Assembly: GCA_000473305.1 (NCBI GenBank)
Contig: CP006772.1
Span: 1,984,001-2,048,000, forward strand
DNA length: 64,000 nucleotides
Direction of reading: 5' to 3'
Source of the DNA: Bacteroidales bacterium CF
GTDB taxonomy: Bacteria; Bacteroidota; Bacteroidia; Bacteroidales; UBA932
Shown here: piece by piece, positions 17,994 through 25,809 of the stretch
Numbering within the stretch: position 1 is the first letter of the stretch
How the letters are laid out: each line of letters begins with the position of its first letter
Program-made: the position numbers and the translations under genes
Notes under the pieces: model-generated
Database searches by the model: none
What the model was told of the DNA's origin: nothing
What the model saw: the letters and a program-made list of their open reading frames with translations, nothing else

Positions 17994-18538
17994 AATAATT
18001 CCGTATGTAATTCTATCTCTTTCCGTATTGTCTTGAGAGCTTTGGTTATCTCTGCCTCTATGGTCTTTACCGAGAGTGAGAGTGCCTCGGCAATCTCTGT
18101 ATATTTTTTATTTTCGAAACGATGCATCCTGAATATCTCAACTCTTCTGCGGGGCATCTTTGTCATGCTTTTTTTGAGTATCTCCTCCAGTTCTCTCAGC
18201 TCCAGCATCTCCTGACCATCCGGCCGGCTGTCATATCCCCACACCTCGTTTCTCCCTTTAAATCTTTCATCAACCTTTTCATGTTCCAGGTATTGAAGAG
18301 AGCGGTTTTTCACCGATCTGTAGAGGTATCCCTTTAACGAGTGCATTATCTGCAGACTCTCCCTCTCCTTCCAGATGTAGTAGAAAAGATCCTGTATTAT
18401 CTCCTCCGACACATCTCTTCTTCCTGTGATTCCTGCTGAATAAAGGAGAAGAGGGGTATAGACTGACTTGAAAAGTGTCTCGAAAGTCGCAATATCCCCC
18501 TCCTTTATTCTCTTTATGATGAACAGTTCCTGAACCAT
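17990..18538 (-). CDS. ECF-type RNA polymerase sigma factor
   Basis: A 182-residue sigma-70-family factor with only regions 2 and 4. Region 2 lies at about 10-80 (DVSEEIIQDLFYYIWKERES) and region 4 at about 120-175 (MPRRRVEIFRMHRFENKKY, then the helix-turn-helix TEIAEALSLSVKTIEAEITK). It is the usual FecI-like sigma of Bacteroidota FecR systems. The probable regulon includes its own operon and perhaps the paralogous CPD gene just upstream. A TATATTTG element lies 22 bases before the ATG. Confidence 0.93.
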   Translation of the reverse strand: MVQELFIIKRIKEGDIATFETLFKSVYTPLLLYSAGITGRRDVSEEIIQDLFYYIWKERESLQIMHSLKGYLYRSVKNRSLQYLEHEKVDERFKGRNEVWGYDSRPDGQEMLELRELEEILKKSMTKMPRRRVEIFRMHRFENKKYTEIAEALSLSVKTIEAEITKALKTIRKEIELHTELL

Positions 18539-18559
18539 TTTGAATTAGTAAAACTTACT

Positions 18560-18567
18560 CAAATATA
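18560..18567 (-). promoter_or_regulatory. -7 promoter element TATATTTG before the sigma gene
   Basis: The minus strand reads TATATTTG in the 43-base gap between the CPD paralogue and the sigma gene. It suggests the sigma-fecR-sensor operon can be transcribed from its own housekeeping promoter. No clear -33 element was seen. Confidence 0.45.
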
Positions 18568-18581
18568 CAAAAAGGAACTGT

Positions 18582-19844
18582 TTAATTCTTAATTGACTTT
18601 CTCAGTTTGTTTACAGCGCTTTCAAGTGACTGTTCAGGCTCAATGATGTTGTAGTCTTCCCAGAAGTTCTCGTCATAGAAATTGTCTACCTTATCTGATA
18701 GAGAGTATGCGTCATTGAAAGCATATTTTCTTGGTGCCTTGAGAAGAAGCTTGTCAGATCTCTTTGTTACTACAGTCTCTGAGACAATAGTATAGTTTGT
18801 TGAGAATAAACGTCTCTTCCAGTCGCATTTGAAGCGAAGCTCACTTCTTATATAGTTCAGATAGCTCTTGTCACCCATTCGCTTGTAGCTAACCATGAAG
18901 GATACCTCCTCCGGTTTGAATCTCAGGCTGAATGGTTTCTTTTTTAAAATCATCTGTGTTGCCTTGTTCTTGTCGTCCATGCTGAGGCTGAACTCCACTC
19001 TTGAGAATGTCAGTGTCTCCCTGTCTATGTAATACTTACCGAAATATAGAGGGTAAGGAAGTACAACCTGCGGCTCAAAGCTGACTACGTAGTGAGGTCT
19101 GTCGTCTATCATTACAGGTAGCTCCATCCTGTAGTAATAGTCGTTCATGTTCATGTTGGTGAGCATCAGATCAGGATTCTTCACAGCGTCAATATATATG
19201 GAGAGGTTCGGACCTCCAAGGAGTTTAACCAGAAGGGTATCATCCATTTTTGGAGATATGATTCTCCTGCCTTTGTAAATCTGTACCAGATCTCCCTCAA
19301 GTCTCTGGTCATCGTATTTGGTCTTGTATATCTCAACTATTGCCTCAGCAACATTGACGAATGTGCTTCTCTTCTTGATGGTCTCTCTGTAAAAACCTGA
19401 GAGAAGGTTGTCCCCGTTACTGTAGTTGTCCCCTATCTTGCCAATTGCCTCCTGCACAAGCTCGGCAGGATCTTTTCCAAGAATTGTTATGGCCTCAAGT
19501 ATATTATCCTTCGGAGTAAGATAGACAACCAACTTGTCAATCCTGACACCATTTACCGGAATCACCTCGGTCTTGTAACCGATACGTGATACCTCAATAG
19601 ATTCGGCTTTAATGTCGTTTTTAATCTTAATTGAAAACTCTCCGTCCTTGTTAGCAACGGTTCCAATGTTTGTACCGGTTATCGAGACATTTGCATACTC
19701 GAGAATCCTGTTTGTTGTTTTGTCCTTTACAATACCCTTTACCACATAAAAATCTTTATCGGCTTGGGCCCAGGCTGGTGTAATTATAGAGATGGACAAT
19801 GCTACCAACATTAGCCTGAAGAAAAGATTAAATCTTGTTTTCAT
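18582..19844 (-). CDS. Carboxypeptidase-regulatory-like exported protein, paralogue of the STN-CPD sensor
   Basis: A 420-residue exported protein: signal peptide about 1-27, CarboxypepD_reg-like domain about 30-115 (VKDKTTNRILEYANVSITG), and a C-terminal domain about 125-420 that parallels the protein at 15599-17146 (GFYRETIKKRSTFVNVAEAI; ending YDENFWEDYNIIEPEQSL). It has no STN domain and no barrel. The ATG at 19844 is chosen because it puts the signal peptide first. It lies directly upstream of the sigma gene in the same direction, so it may be a target or co-sensor of that system. Molecular function unknown. Confidence 0.82.
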   Translation of the reverse strand: MKTRFNLFFRLMLVALSISIITPAWAQADKDFYVVKGIVKDKTTNRILEYANVSITGTNIGTVANKDGEFSIKIKNDIKAESIEVSRIGYKTEVIPVNGVRIDKLVVYLTPKDNILEAITILGKDPAELVQEAIGKIGDNYSNGDNLLSGFYRETIKKRSTFVNVAEAIVEIYKTKYDDQRLEGDLVQIYKGRRIISPKMDDTLLVKLLGGPNLSIYIDAVKNPDLMLTNMNMNDYYYRMELPVMIDDRPHYVVSFEPQVVLPYPLYFGKYYIDRETLTFSRVEFSLSMDDKNKATQMILKKKPFSLRFKPEEVSFMVSYKRMGDKSYLNYIRSELRFKCDWKRRLFSTNYTIVSETVVTKRSDKLLLKAPRKYAFNDAYSLSDKVDNFYDENFWEDYNIIEPEQSLESAVNKLRKSIKN

Positions 19845-19937
19845 ATTTGTCTGAATTAAAGTTTGCAATCCGTTTACACATTAAAGACCGGCAACTGAAG
19901 AAATACCCTATTACTTTTTGACATTTTTTTTCGATTT

Positions 19938-19980
19938 TGCAATCGTGTAATTATTTTATTAAATTTACTACAATATTGCA
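19938..19980. promoter_or_regulatory. Imperfect dyad in the divergent region upstream of the hydrogenase operon
   Basis: The left half TGCAATCGTGTAATTA (19938-19953) and the reverse complement of the right half (19965-19980) agree in 12 of 16 positions, with TGCAAT..TGTA shared. The spacing and position, about 100 bases before hydC, fit an operator for a dimeric regulator. It does not match the Rex consensus well, so I do not name the regulator. The rest of this 239-base gap shows no clear TAnnTTTG element. Confidence 0.3.
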
Positions 19981-20083
19981 TGTGTTGTTTGATGTGCCGG
20001 GATAATGCCGTATGATTACCTTCATGCACCGCTTTCCTACAAGAATATTCTGTACCAGATATTATAAACTAACACACAATTCG

Positions 20084-20620
20084 ATGGACACTAATGCTGA
20101 AATTCTTGTCGATAAAAGAACTATCGATGAGATTATTTCCAGAAATGAGGGAAAGCCGGGAAAGCTGCTCACCGCCATGGAAGAGATTCAGGAGGCCAAT
20201 GAGTACAAATTCCTAGACCCTCAGAGTATGGATTACCTCTCCTCCCGGACAAAGGTGCCGCTTTCTCAGATCTACAGCGTGGCTACCTTCTACTCTTTTT
20301 TCAACCTGAAACCTCAGGGCAAGCATACCATAATTGTGTGCAGAGGCACAGCCTGTCACACAAAGGGCTCTAAGGTTCTACTTGACGACCTGGATGCGCT
20401 TCCGGGCTGCAAGGAGGCTTTTGAAGCAGGTGAAACCTGTTTCACTACTGAAGACAGACAAATAACAGTCAAAACCGTTGCCTGTTTCGGACAGTGTGCG
20501 CTGGCACCTGTTGTGGCAGTAGACGGCATTATCTACAGTAATGTTACATCAGAGAAAATTTTGAAACTATTACAAAACCTTAGGGAGGACAAAAAAGATG
20601 AAAATATCAGACTTTGCTAG
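20084..20620 (+). CDS. hydC: [FeFe] hydrogenase subunit HydC (NuoE-like)
   Basis: A 178-residue thioredoxin-like [2Fe-2S] protein related to NuoE. The cluster ligands are Cys86 and Cys91 (CRGTAC), Cys134 and Cys138 (CFGQC). The N-terminal helical region (RNEGKPGKLLTAMEEIQEAN) is the usual NuoE cap. It passes electrons between HydB and the rest of the hydrogenase complex in the cytoplasm. The ATG at 20084 is chosen over an in-frame ATG at 20012 because it matches the family N-terminus. It overlaps hydB by 23 bases. The start has no visible Shine-Dalgarno, unlike the two following genes. Confidence 0.93.
   Translation: MDTNAEILVDKRTIDEIISRNEGKPGKLLTAMEEIQEANEYKFLDPQSMDYLSSRTKVPLSQIYSVATFYSFFNLKPQGKHTIIVCRGTACHTKGSKVLLDDLDALPGCKEAFEAGETCFTTEDRQITVKTVACFGQCALAPVVAVDGIIYSNVTSEKILKLLQNLREDKKDENIRLC
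20582..20589 (+). promoter_or_regulatory. Strong Shine-Dalgarno site of hydB
   Basis: AGGGAGGA ends 8 bases before the hydB ATG at 20598, within the hydC coding sequence. Sites this strong are rare in the window and fix the hydB start. Confidence 0.65.
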
Positions 20621-23600
20621 TTTGGACGGCATCCGCAAAAAGGCAGCCGCCAAAATTCTTCCTGACAAGCCATATATCGCTATCGGTATGGGAACTTGTG
20701 GTATAGGAAGAGGTGCCGAGGTCCTCTATGACAGTTTTGAACGAATAATAAAAGAGAGAGGTCTTGACATAATCCTTAAAAAGACAGGTTGTTTCGGCTT
20801 TTGTGCCGAAGAGCCTCTTGTAAACGTTTACATTCCGGGTAAACCTCTTGTTATTTTGCACAGGGTATCCGAGGTGGATGTTATTCCTGTAATTTCAGGC
20901 ATTCAGAAGGGTATAATGCCTTTTAGAAATGTTCTTTGCCGTATCGAGGAGTGGGACTTTATTACAGGCAAATTTGAGTTCGGGAAGGGGCTTCCCGAGC
21001 ATCCGCTCTGGAACGAGATACCTTTCTTCAAATGGCAGAAAAAGATTGTACTCCGGAATTGCGGGCTGATAGTTCCGGATGATATAGAGGAGTACATAGC
21101 TGTAGGCGGATATTTTCCGTTATATAGTGTGCTTACTGGCAAATCTCCCAAAGATGTGATTGAGGAGGTGAAGATTTCCAAACTCCGTGGCCGAGGAGGA
21201 GCCGGTTTCCCTACCGGACAGAAATGGGAGCTTATGGCAAAAGTCAATGCTGAACAAAAGTATGTGATCTGCAATGCCGACGAGGGTGACCCGGGAGCTT
21301 TCATGAACAGGAATGAGATTGAGAGCGACCCGTTCATGCTTCTTGAAGGTATGACAATAGGTGCATACGCTATGGGGGCATCAAAAGGAGTGGTATATAT
21401 CAGAGCCGAGTATCCGCTTGCAGTCAAGCGTCTGAAGGGAGCCATCGATCAGGCTAAGTCTCTCGGTCTTCTTGGACATAACATTATGGGTACCGGATTC
21501 AACTTTGAGATTGATATTGTGGAAGGGGCCGGAGCTTTTGTCTGCGGAGAGGAGACAGCTCTTATACGCAGTATAGAGGGCAGGGCGGGAAGGCCGACTC
21601 CAAGACCGCCTTATCCGGCTGCCAAGGGTGTATTCGGATTCCCTACCAACATAAATAATGTTGAAACATGGTGTAATATTCCTGTTGTAATGTCAAAAGG
21701 CGGTGCCTGGTTCACAGAGACTGGAACTGAAAAAAGCGCAGGGACAAAGGTATTCTCGCTTGTAGGCAAGGTGAAGAACACAGGGCTGGTGGAACTTCCG
21801 CTGGGATCAACCCTGGAGACGATTGTCTTCAGAATCGGCGAAGGCACCGGCAGTCAGAAAAGGGTGAAGGCTGTACAGAGCGGAGGCCCTTCCGGAGGTT
21901 GTATTCCTATAGATTATCTTAAGACTCCGGTGGATTATGAGTCTCTTAATGCACTCGGGGCAATCATGGGTTCAGGAGGTATGGTTGTTATGGATCAGGA
22001 CAACTGTATGGTCGATGTTGCCCGCTATTTTACCGAGTTCTCGAACTCGGAGTCCTGCGGGAAATGCACCCCTTGCCGTGAAGGTCTGGCCCAGACCCTT
22101 GAGATACTCAAGAAATTTACAAACGGGACAGCTGTTGCTCAAGATATCAGTACACTTGAAGAGCTGGGTAAGGTAATAAAGGCTACCGCTCTCTGCGGTC
22201 TGGGCCAGACTGCCCCGAATCCTGTGCTCACAACCCTGAGATACTTCAAGGATGAGTATGACCATCACATGATTGAGAAGAAGTGTGAGCCAGGAATCTG
22301 CCAGGACCTCTTTACTGCTCTCTGCGAGAACAGTTGCCCGATGCACATGAATATTCCGCAATACCTGCAGCTTCTCAAAGAGGATAAGCTGGAGGAGGCA
22401 TTTGAATCAACTCTGAGAGACAATCCGCTACCTTCGACTATTGGGCGAATATGTCACTTCCACTGTCAGATGAAGTGCCGCAGAGAAGGCATCGATGCCC
22501 CTGTGTCACAGGGTGAGATTCACCGTTACATCTCTGACACAATCTATGCAGAAGGCAAGACCAGAAAGATATATGACAGGATTATCAGTGAAAAGATGCC
22601 ACCTACCTATAAGAAAATTGCAGTCATCGGAGGTGGCCCGGCAGGGCTTACTGCTGCCTACTACCTTGTAAGGCTCGGACATGATGTGACTGTATATGAT
22701 TCCGAAACAGAGGCGGGAGGTATACTCAGATGGGGTATTCCTAAGTACAGGCTTCCTCTTGATGTCCTTCAACGGGAGATAGAGTTTATCAGAGAGCTGG
22801 GAGTCAATTTCGTTTTCAACACTGCTGTCGGGAAAGATATTTCAATGGAGCAGCTCGAACATGACAATCATGCCGTAATAATTGCAGTCGGTGCAAATAA
22901 AGACACCGAACTTCAGATACCTGGCTGTAAGCTGAGCGGAGTAATATCCGGCATGGAGTTCCTGAAGGATGTATCACTGGGTAAGAAACCTGAGCTGGGA
23001 CACCATGTTGTTATAGTCGGTGCCGGCAATGTGGCAATCGATGCAGCCCGTACAGCTCAGAGATTCGGAGCCGAGGTGACTGTCGTATACAGGAGGCTCA
23101 AGGCTGACATGCCTGCAAATAAGGATGAGATTAAGGAGGCCGAGAATGAGGGCGTTAACTTCCTCTTCCTCTGCAATCCTGACGAAATCCTTGCTGATGC
23201 AAATGACAAGGTCAGGGGAATCAGTCTGATGAAGATGGCATGCGGTGAGATTGATCTCTCTAACAGACGCAAACCTGTTCCTACAGGTGAAAGCTTCACA
23301 ATAAGCTGCGACACTGTAATTATGGCCATCGGAGAAGAGGTTGAAGCCGGATTTGCAAAGGATCACGGCATCAAGACTCTGAGCAATGGCAATGTCTATG
23401 TAGATCACTTCACTCAGGAGACATCCCGACCTAAATTCTATGCAATAGGTGATGCAACTACCGGTCCGGCAACAGCTGCCGAGGCGATGGGTCTTGCAAA
23501 GAAGGCTGCTGAGGTTATCGATTACAAACTGATGGACAAGAGACGTTTCCACAGACTCTTCAGAGAGTTTGAATACAGCGACGAGGTTCCTCTCAAACCG

Positions 23601-23762
23601 GAAGGCGGAAACCGCCATTACTCAGTCAAACGGCCGCTGGAAGAGAGGATTGGCAACTTCAACGAGATCAGTCTCGGTTACACACCGGCACAAGCCTATG
23701 CCGAGGCAGCAAGGTGCCTGCGCTGCGATGTCCGTACCACAGTCAAAACAGAGGAGGAATAA
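20598..23762 (+). CDS. hydB: HydB: NuoF-like hydrogenase subunit fused to a GltD/NfnB-like flavoprotein
   Basis: A 1054-residue protein. About 1-110 is a thioredoxin-like [2Fe-2S] domain (GTCGIGRG; GCFGFC). About 140-560 is the NuoF/HydB core with FMN/NAD(H) motifs (GRGGAGFPTGQKW, NADEGDPGAFMNR, GAGAFVCGEETAL) and a [4Fe-4S] site at Cys487, Cys490, Cys493 and Cys533. About 570-1054 is a complete GltD-like unit: iron-sulphur Cys at 576, 580, 619, 623 and 627, an FAD site GGGPAG from 678 and an NAD(P)H site GAGNVAIDAAR from 808. The double-ferredoxin tail of classical bifurcating HydB is not present. It adds a second flavin and pyridine-nucleotide site to the hydrogenase. Confidence 0.93.
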   Translation: MKISDFASLDGIRKKAAAKILPDKPYIAIGMGTCGIGRGAEVLYDSFERIIKERGLDIILKKTGCFGFCAEEPLVNVYIPGKPLVILHRVSEVDVIPVISGIQKGIMPFRNVLCRIEEWDFITGKFEFGKGLPEHPLWNEIPFFKWQKKIVLRNCGLIVPDDIEEYIAVGGYFPLYSVLTGKSPKDVIEEVKISKLRGRGGAGFPTGQKWELMAKVNAEQKYVICNADEGDPGAFMNRNEIESDPFMLLEGMTIGAYAMGASKGVVYIRAEYPLAVKRLKGAIDQAKSLGLLGHNIMGTGFNFEIDIVEGAGAFVCGEETALIRSIEGRAGRPTPRPPYPAAKGVFGFPTNINNVETWCNIPVVMSKGGAWFTETGTEKSAGTKVFSLVGKVKNTGLVELPLGSTLETIVFRIGEGTGSQKRVKAVQSGGPSGGCIPIDYLKTPVDYESLNALGAIMGSGGMVVMDQDNCMVDVARYFTEFSNSESCGKCTPCREGLAQTLEILKKFTNGTAVAQDISTLEELGKVIKATALCGLGQTAPNPVLTTLRYFKDEYDHHMIEKKCEPGICQDLFTALCENSCPMHMNIPQYLQLLKEDKLEEAFESTLRDNPLPSTIGRICHFHCQMKCRREGIDAPVSQGEIHRYISDTIYAEGKTRKIYDRIISEKMPPTYKKIAVIGGGPAGLTAAYYLVRLGHDVTVYDSETEAGGILRWGIPKYRLPLDVLQREIEFIRELGVNFVFNTAVGKDISMEQLEHDNHAVIIAVGANKDTELQIPGCKLSGVISGMEFLKDVSLGKKPELGHHVVIVGAGNVAIDAARTAQRFGAEVTVVYRRLKADMPANKDEIKEAENEGVNFLFLCNPDEILADANDKVRGISLMKMACGEIDLSNRRKPVPTGESFTISCDTVIMAIGEEVEAGFAKDHGIKTLSNGNVYVDHFTQETSRPKFYAIGDATTGPATAAEAMGLAKKAAEVIDYKLMDKRRFHRLFREFEYSDEVPLKPEGGNRHYSVKRPLEERIGNFNEISLGYTPAQAYAEAARCLRCDVRTTVKTEEE
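23751..23758 (+). promoter_or_regulatory. Shine-Dalgarno site of hydA
   Basis: GAGGAGGA, in the last codons of hydB, lies 6 bases before the hydA ATG at 23765 and decides that start over an in-frame upstream alternative at 23714. Confidence 0.6.
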
Positions 23763-23764
23763 TC

Positions 23765-25537
23765 ATGGAAAATAATAATGTGAATATAACCGTAGACGGC
23801 AGGGGATATCAGGTACCGGCCGGTTCTACTATACTTGAGGCCTGTCGTGGCATAGGGATACAAATACCGTCTCTTTGCTATATGAAAGATGTCTCTCACA
23901 ATGCATCGTGCGCTATATGCGTGGTTGAGGTAAAGGGAGCAAAAGCCCTTGTAAGGTCATGCATAAGCAATGTTGCTGAAGGGATGGAGATAAAGACCCA
24001 CTCCCCTCTTGTGGATCAGGCCAGGAAAATCAATCTTGAGCTCATACTAGCCAACCACCCGAAAGACTGCCTTATTTGCGAGAGGAACGGCAACTGTGAA
24101 TTGCAGGATCTTACAGCAACCATAGGAATAAAGGAGACTGTATTTACAAGAACAAAACCGGCCGGCAAGGTGGATGACACATCAGTCTCACTTCTCAGGA
24201 CTCCCGAAAAGTGTATATTATGTGGCAGATGCGTTGCTGTCTGTTCTCAGGTGCAGACTGTACATGCAATCGATTTTACAGGAAGGGGGCTGAAGACTAA
24301 AATATCCACCTATCTGGACAAAGGTCTCGGCAATGTTGCCTGCACAAACTGTGGTCAATGTGCCCTTGTGTGCCCTACGGCTGCAATTACAGAAAAAGAT
24401 GAGTCAAGGAGTGTCTTCGACGAGATATACAACGAGAACAAATATGTTATTGTGCAAACAGCCCCGGCAATCCGTGTAGGTATTGGTGAGGCAATGGGTA
24501 TGGAATATGGAGCTCTTGTTACAGGCAAAATGGTTGCAGCTCTTCGCAGGGTGGGATTTGACAAGGTTTTCGACACCCAATTCACTGCCGACCTTACAAT
24601 CATGGAGGAGGGATTCGAGCTAATACACAGAATTAAAAACAAAGGTGTTTTACCTATGGTTACATCCTGCTCTCCGGGGTGGATAAAATTCATAGAACAC
24701 TTCTTCCCGAAATCCCTTGACCACCTTTCAACATGCAAATCACCTCAGCAGATGTTCGGAGCCGTTGCAAAGACATACTATGCAGAAAAGCTTGGAATTG
24801 ATCCGAGGAAGATTGTCGTTGTCTCAATCATGCCTTGTACCGCCAAAAAGTTCGAGTGCAAGAGACCTGAGATGAAGTCTGCATTTGAGTTCTGGAAAGA
24901 GAAGATGGGACTCAGTGAAAGCGAGTCATTCTTCGATGTTGACTACGTGCTTACAACCAGAGAGCTCGCAAGAATGTTCAGACAATCCGGAATAGATTTC
25001 AAGAATCTTCCTGAAGAGGAGTTTGACGAGCCACTTGGAATATCTACCGGTGCCGGCGTTATTTTCGGTGCCACAGGAGGTGTGATGGAGGCTGCCGTTC
25101 GTACCGCCTATGAGGTTCTGACCGGTAAACCTCTTCCTAAGATAGACCTCAATGCTGTCAGAGGGTTCGAGGGTATTAAAGAGGCAGAACTTGACATCGA
25201 TGGCCTGAAACTAAAGATTGCCGTAGCACACACTCTCAAAAATGCCCGCACATTGCTGGATCAGATTGAGGAGGGAAAATCCCCCTATGCCTTCATTGAG
25301 GTCATGACCTGCCCGGGAGGATGTCTCGGAGGAGGCGGACAATCAATTCCTACGACATGGGAGATCCGGCAAAAGAGAGCCGACTCTATTTACAAGGAGG
25401 ACTCTCTCAAACCGATCCGTAAATCGCATGAAAATCCGGCCATTAAAGCTATTTATGATGAATTCCTAAAAGAGCCTCTTGGCCATCACTCTCACGAACT
25501 GCTCCATACCAAGTATACTGAGCGTGGAATATTCTGA
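23765..25537 (+). CDS. hydA: [FeFe] hydrogenase catalytic subunit HydA
   Basis: A 590-residue enzyme for reversible H2 formation. Domains in order: [2Fe-2S] ferredoxin-like (IPSLCYMKDVSHNASCAIC), a His/Cys [4Fe-4S] site (HPKDCLICERNGNC), two [4Fe-4S] motifs (CILCGRCVAVC, CTNCGQCALVC), the H-cluster domain and a small-subunit region near the end. H-cluster ligands are Cys302 (TSCSPGW), Cys358 (MPCTAKK), Cys516 and Cys520 (TCPGGCLGGGG), all intact. It lies 2 bases after hydB in one operon, so it should form the HydABC complex exchanging electrons with NAD(P)H and ferredoxin. The maturases HydE, HydF and HydG are not in this window. Confidence 0.96.
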   Translation: MENNNVNITVDGRGYQVPAGSTILEACRGIGIQIPSLCYMKDVSHNASCAICVVEVKGAKALVRSCISNVAEGMEIKTHSPLVDQARKINLELILANHPKDCLICERNGNCELQDLTATIGIKETVFTRTKPAGKVDDTSVSLLRTPEKCILCGRCVAVCSQVQTVHAIDFTGRGLKTKISTYLDKGLGNVACTNCGQCALVCPTAAITEKDESRSVFDEIYNENKYVIVQTAPAIRVGIGEAMGMEYGALVTGKMVAALRRVGFDKVFDTQFTADLTIMEEGFELIHRIKNKGVLPMVTSCSPGWIKFIEHFFPKSLDHLSTCKSPQQMFGAVAKTYYAEKLGIDPRKIVVVSIMPCTAKKFECKRPEMKSAFEFWKEKMGLSESESFFDVDYVLTTRELARMFRQSGIDFKNLPEEEFDEPLGISTGAGVIFGATGGVMEAAVRTAYEVLTGKPLPKIDLNAVRGFEGIKEAELDIDGLKLKIAVAHTLKNARTLLDQIEEGKSPYAFIEVMTCPGGCLGGGGQSIPTTWEIRQKRADSIYKEDSLKPIRKSHENPAIKAIYDEFLKEPLGHHSHELLHTKYTERGIF

Positions 25538-25617
25538 CCCTATTAACCCAAAATAAGCTCCAAATACTAATCTTTTAAAGCAATCGGTAAAAACGATTGA
25601 AAAGAACGAGTGGAAGC

Positions 25618-25648
25618 AAGGTGGCAAAAATTTATTTTTTGCCACCTT
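25618..25648 (+). terminator. Rho-independent terminator after the hydrogenase operon
   Basis: A perfect 13-bp stem (25618-25630 with 25636-25648, AAGGTGGCAAAAA) with a 5-base loop, followed by a T-rich run, 80 bases after hydA. It ends 5 bases before palindromic element copy 3 and itself contains GTGGCA, as the element does. Confidence 0.8.
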
Positions 25649-25653
25649 TTTAT

Positions 25654-25759
25654 TTTTAGTGGCACTGATTTTTCTAACTCACAGAAATACACACAAATAC
25701 ATCCCGCCTAATTATAAGTGTTGATAATGTGTGAGTTAGAAAAATCAGTGCCACTAAAA
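25654..25759. repeat. Palindromic intergenic element, copy 3
   Basis: Arms 25654-25683 and 25730-25759 are a perfect 30-bp inverted repeat with a 46-base spacer. The outer arm is identical to copy 2 for 21 bases, and the spacer shares CACACAAATAC with copy 2. It lies between tandem genes, after the hydrogenase terminator and 50 bases before the SIMPL gene. No target-site duplication is obvious. Confidence 0.85.
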
Positions 25760-25809
25760 TAACATGGTATAATTTATGTAATCAGAAAATCAACCAAAAC
25801 ATCACAATC

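Noticed and set aside
15599-19844. Polysaccharide utilisation locus
   Set aside because: Sigma and FecR genes are present but no SusC/SusD pair or glycoside hydrolase is nearby.
19933-19980. Rex operator in the hydC upstream region
   Set aside because: The dyad half TGCAATnnTGTA does not fit the TTGTTAA...TTAACAA-type Rex site well enough to name it.
21972-22361. Antisense open frame within hydB
   Set aside because: It lies entirely inside a well-supported gene on the other strand and shows no family features; many such shadows occur in hydB and elsewhere.
25581-25599. Six-base hairpin after hydA as terminator
   Set aside because: The stem CAATCG/CGATTG is short and not followed by a T run; the stem at 25618-25648 is far stronger.
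11593-25759. Palindromic elements as invertible (phase-variable) promoters
   Set aside because: The arms are of suitable length, but none of the three spacers contains a TAnnTTTG element in either direction, and no invertase gene is in the window.
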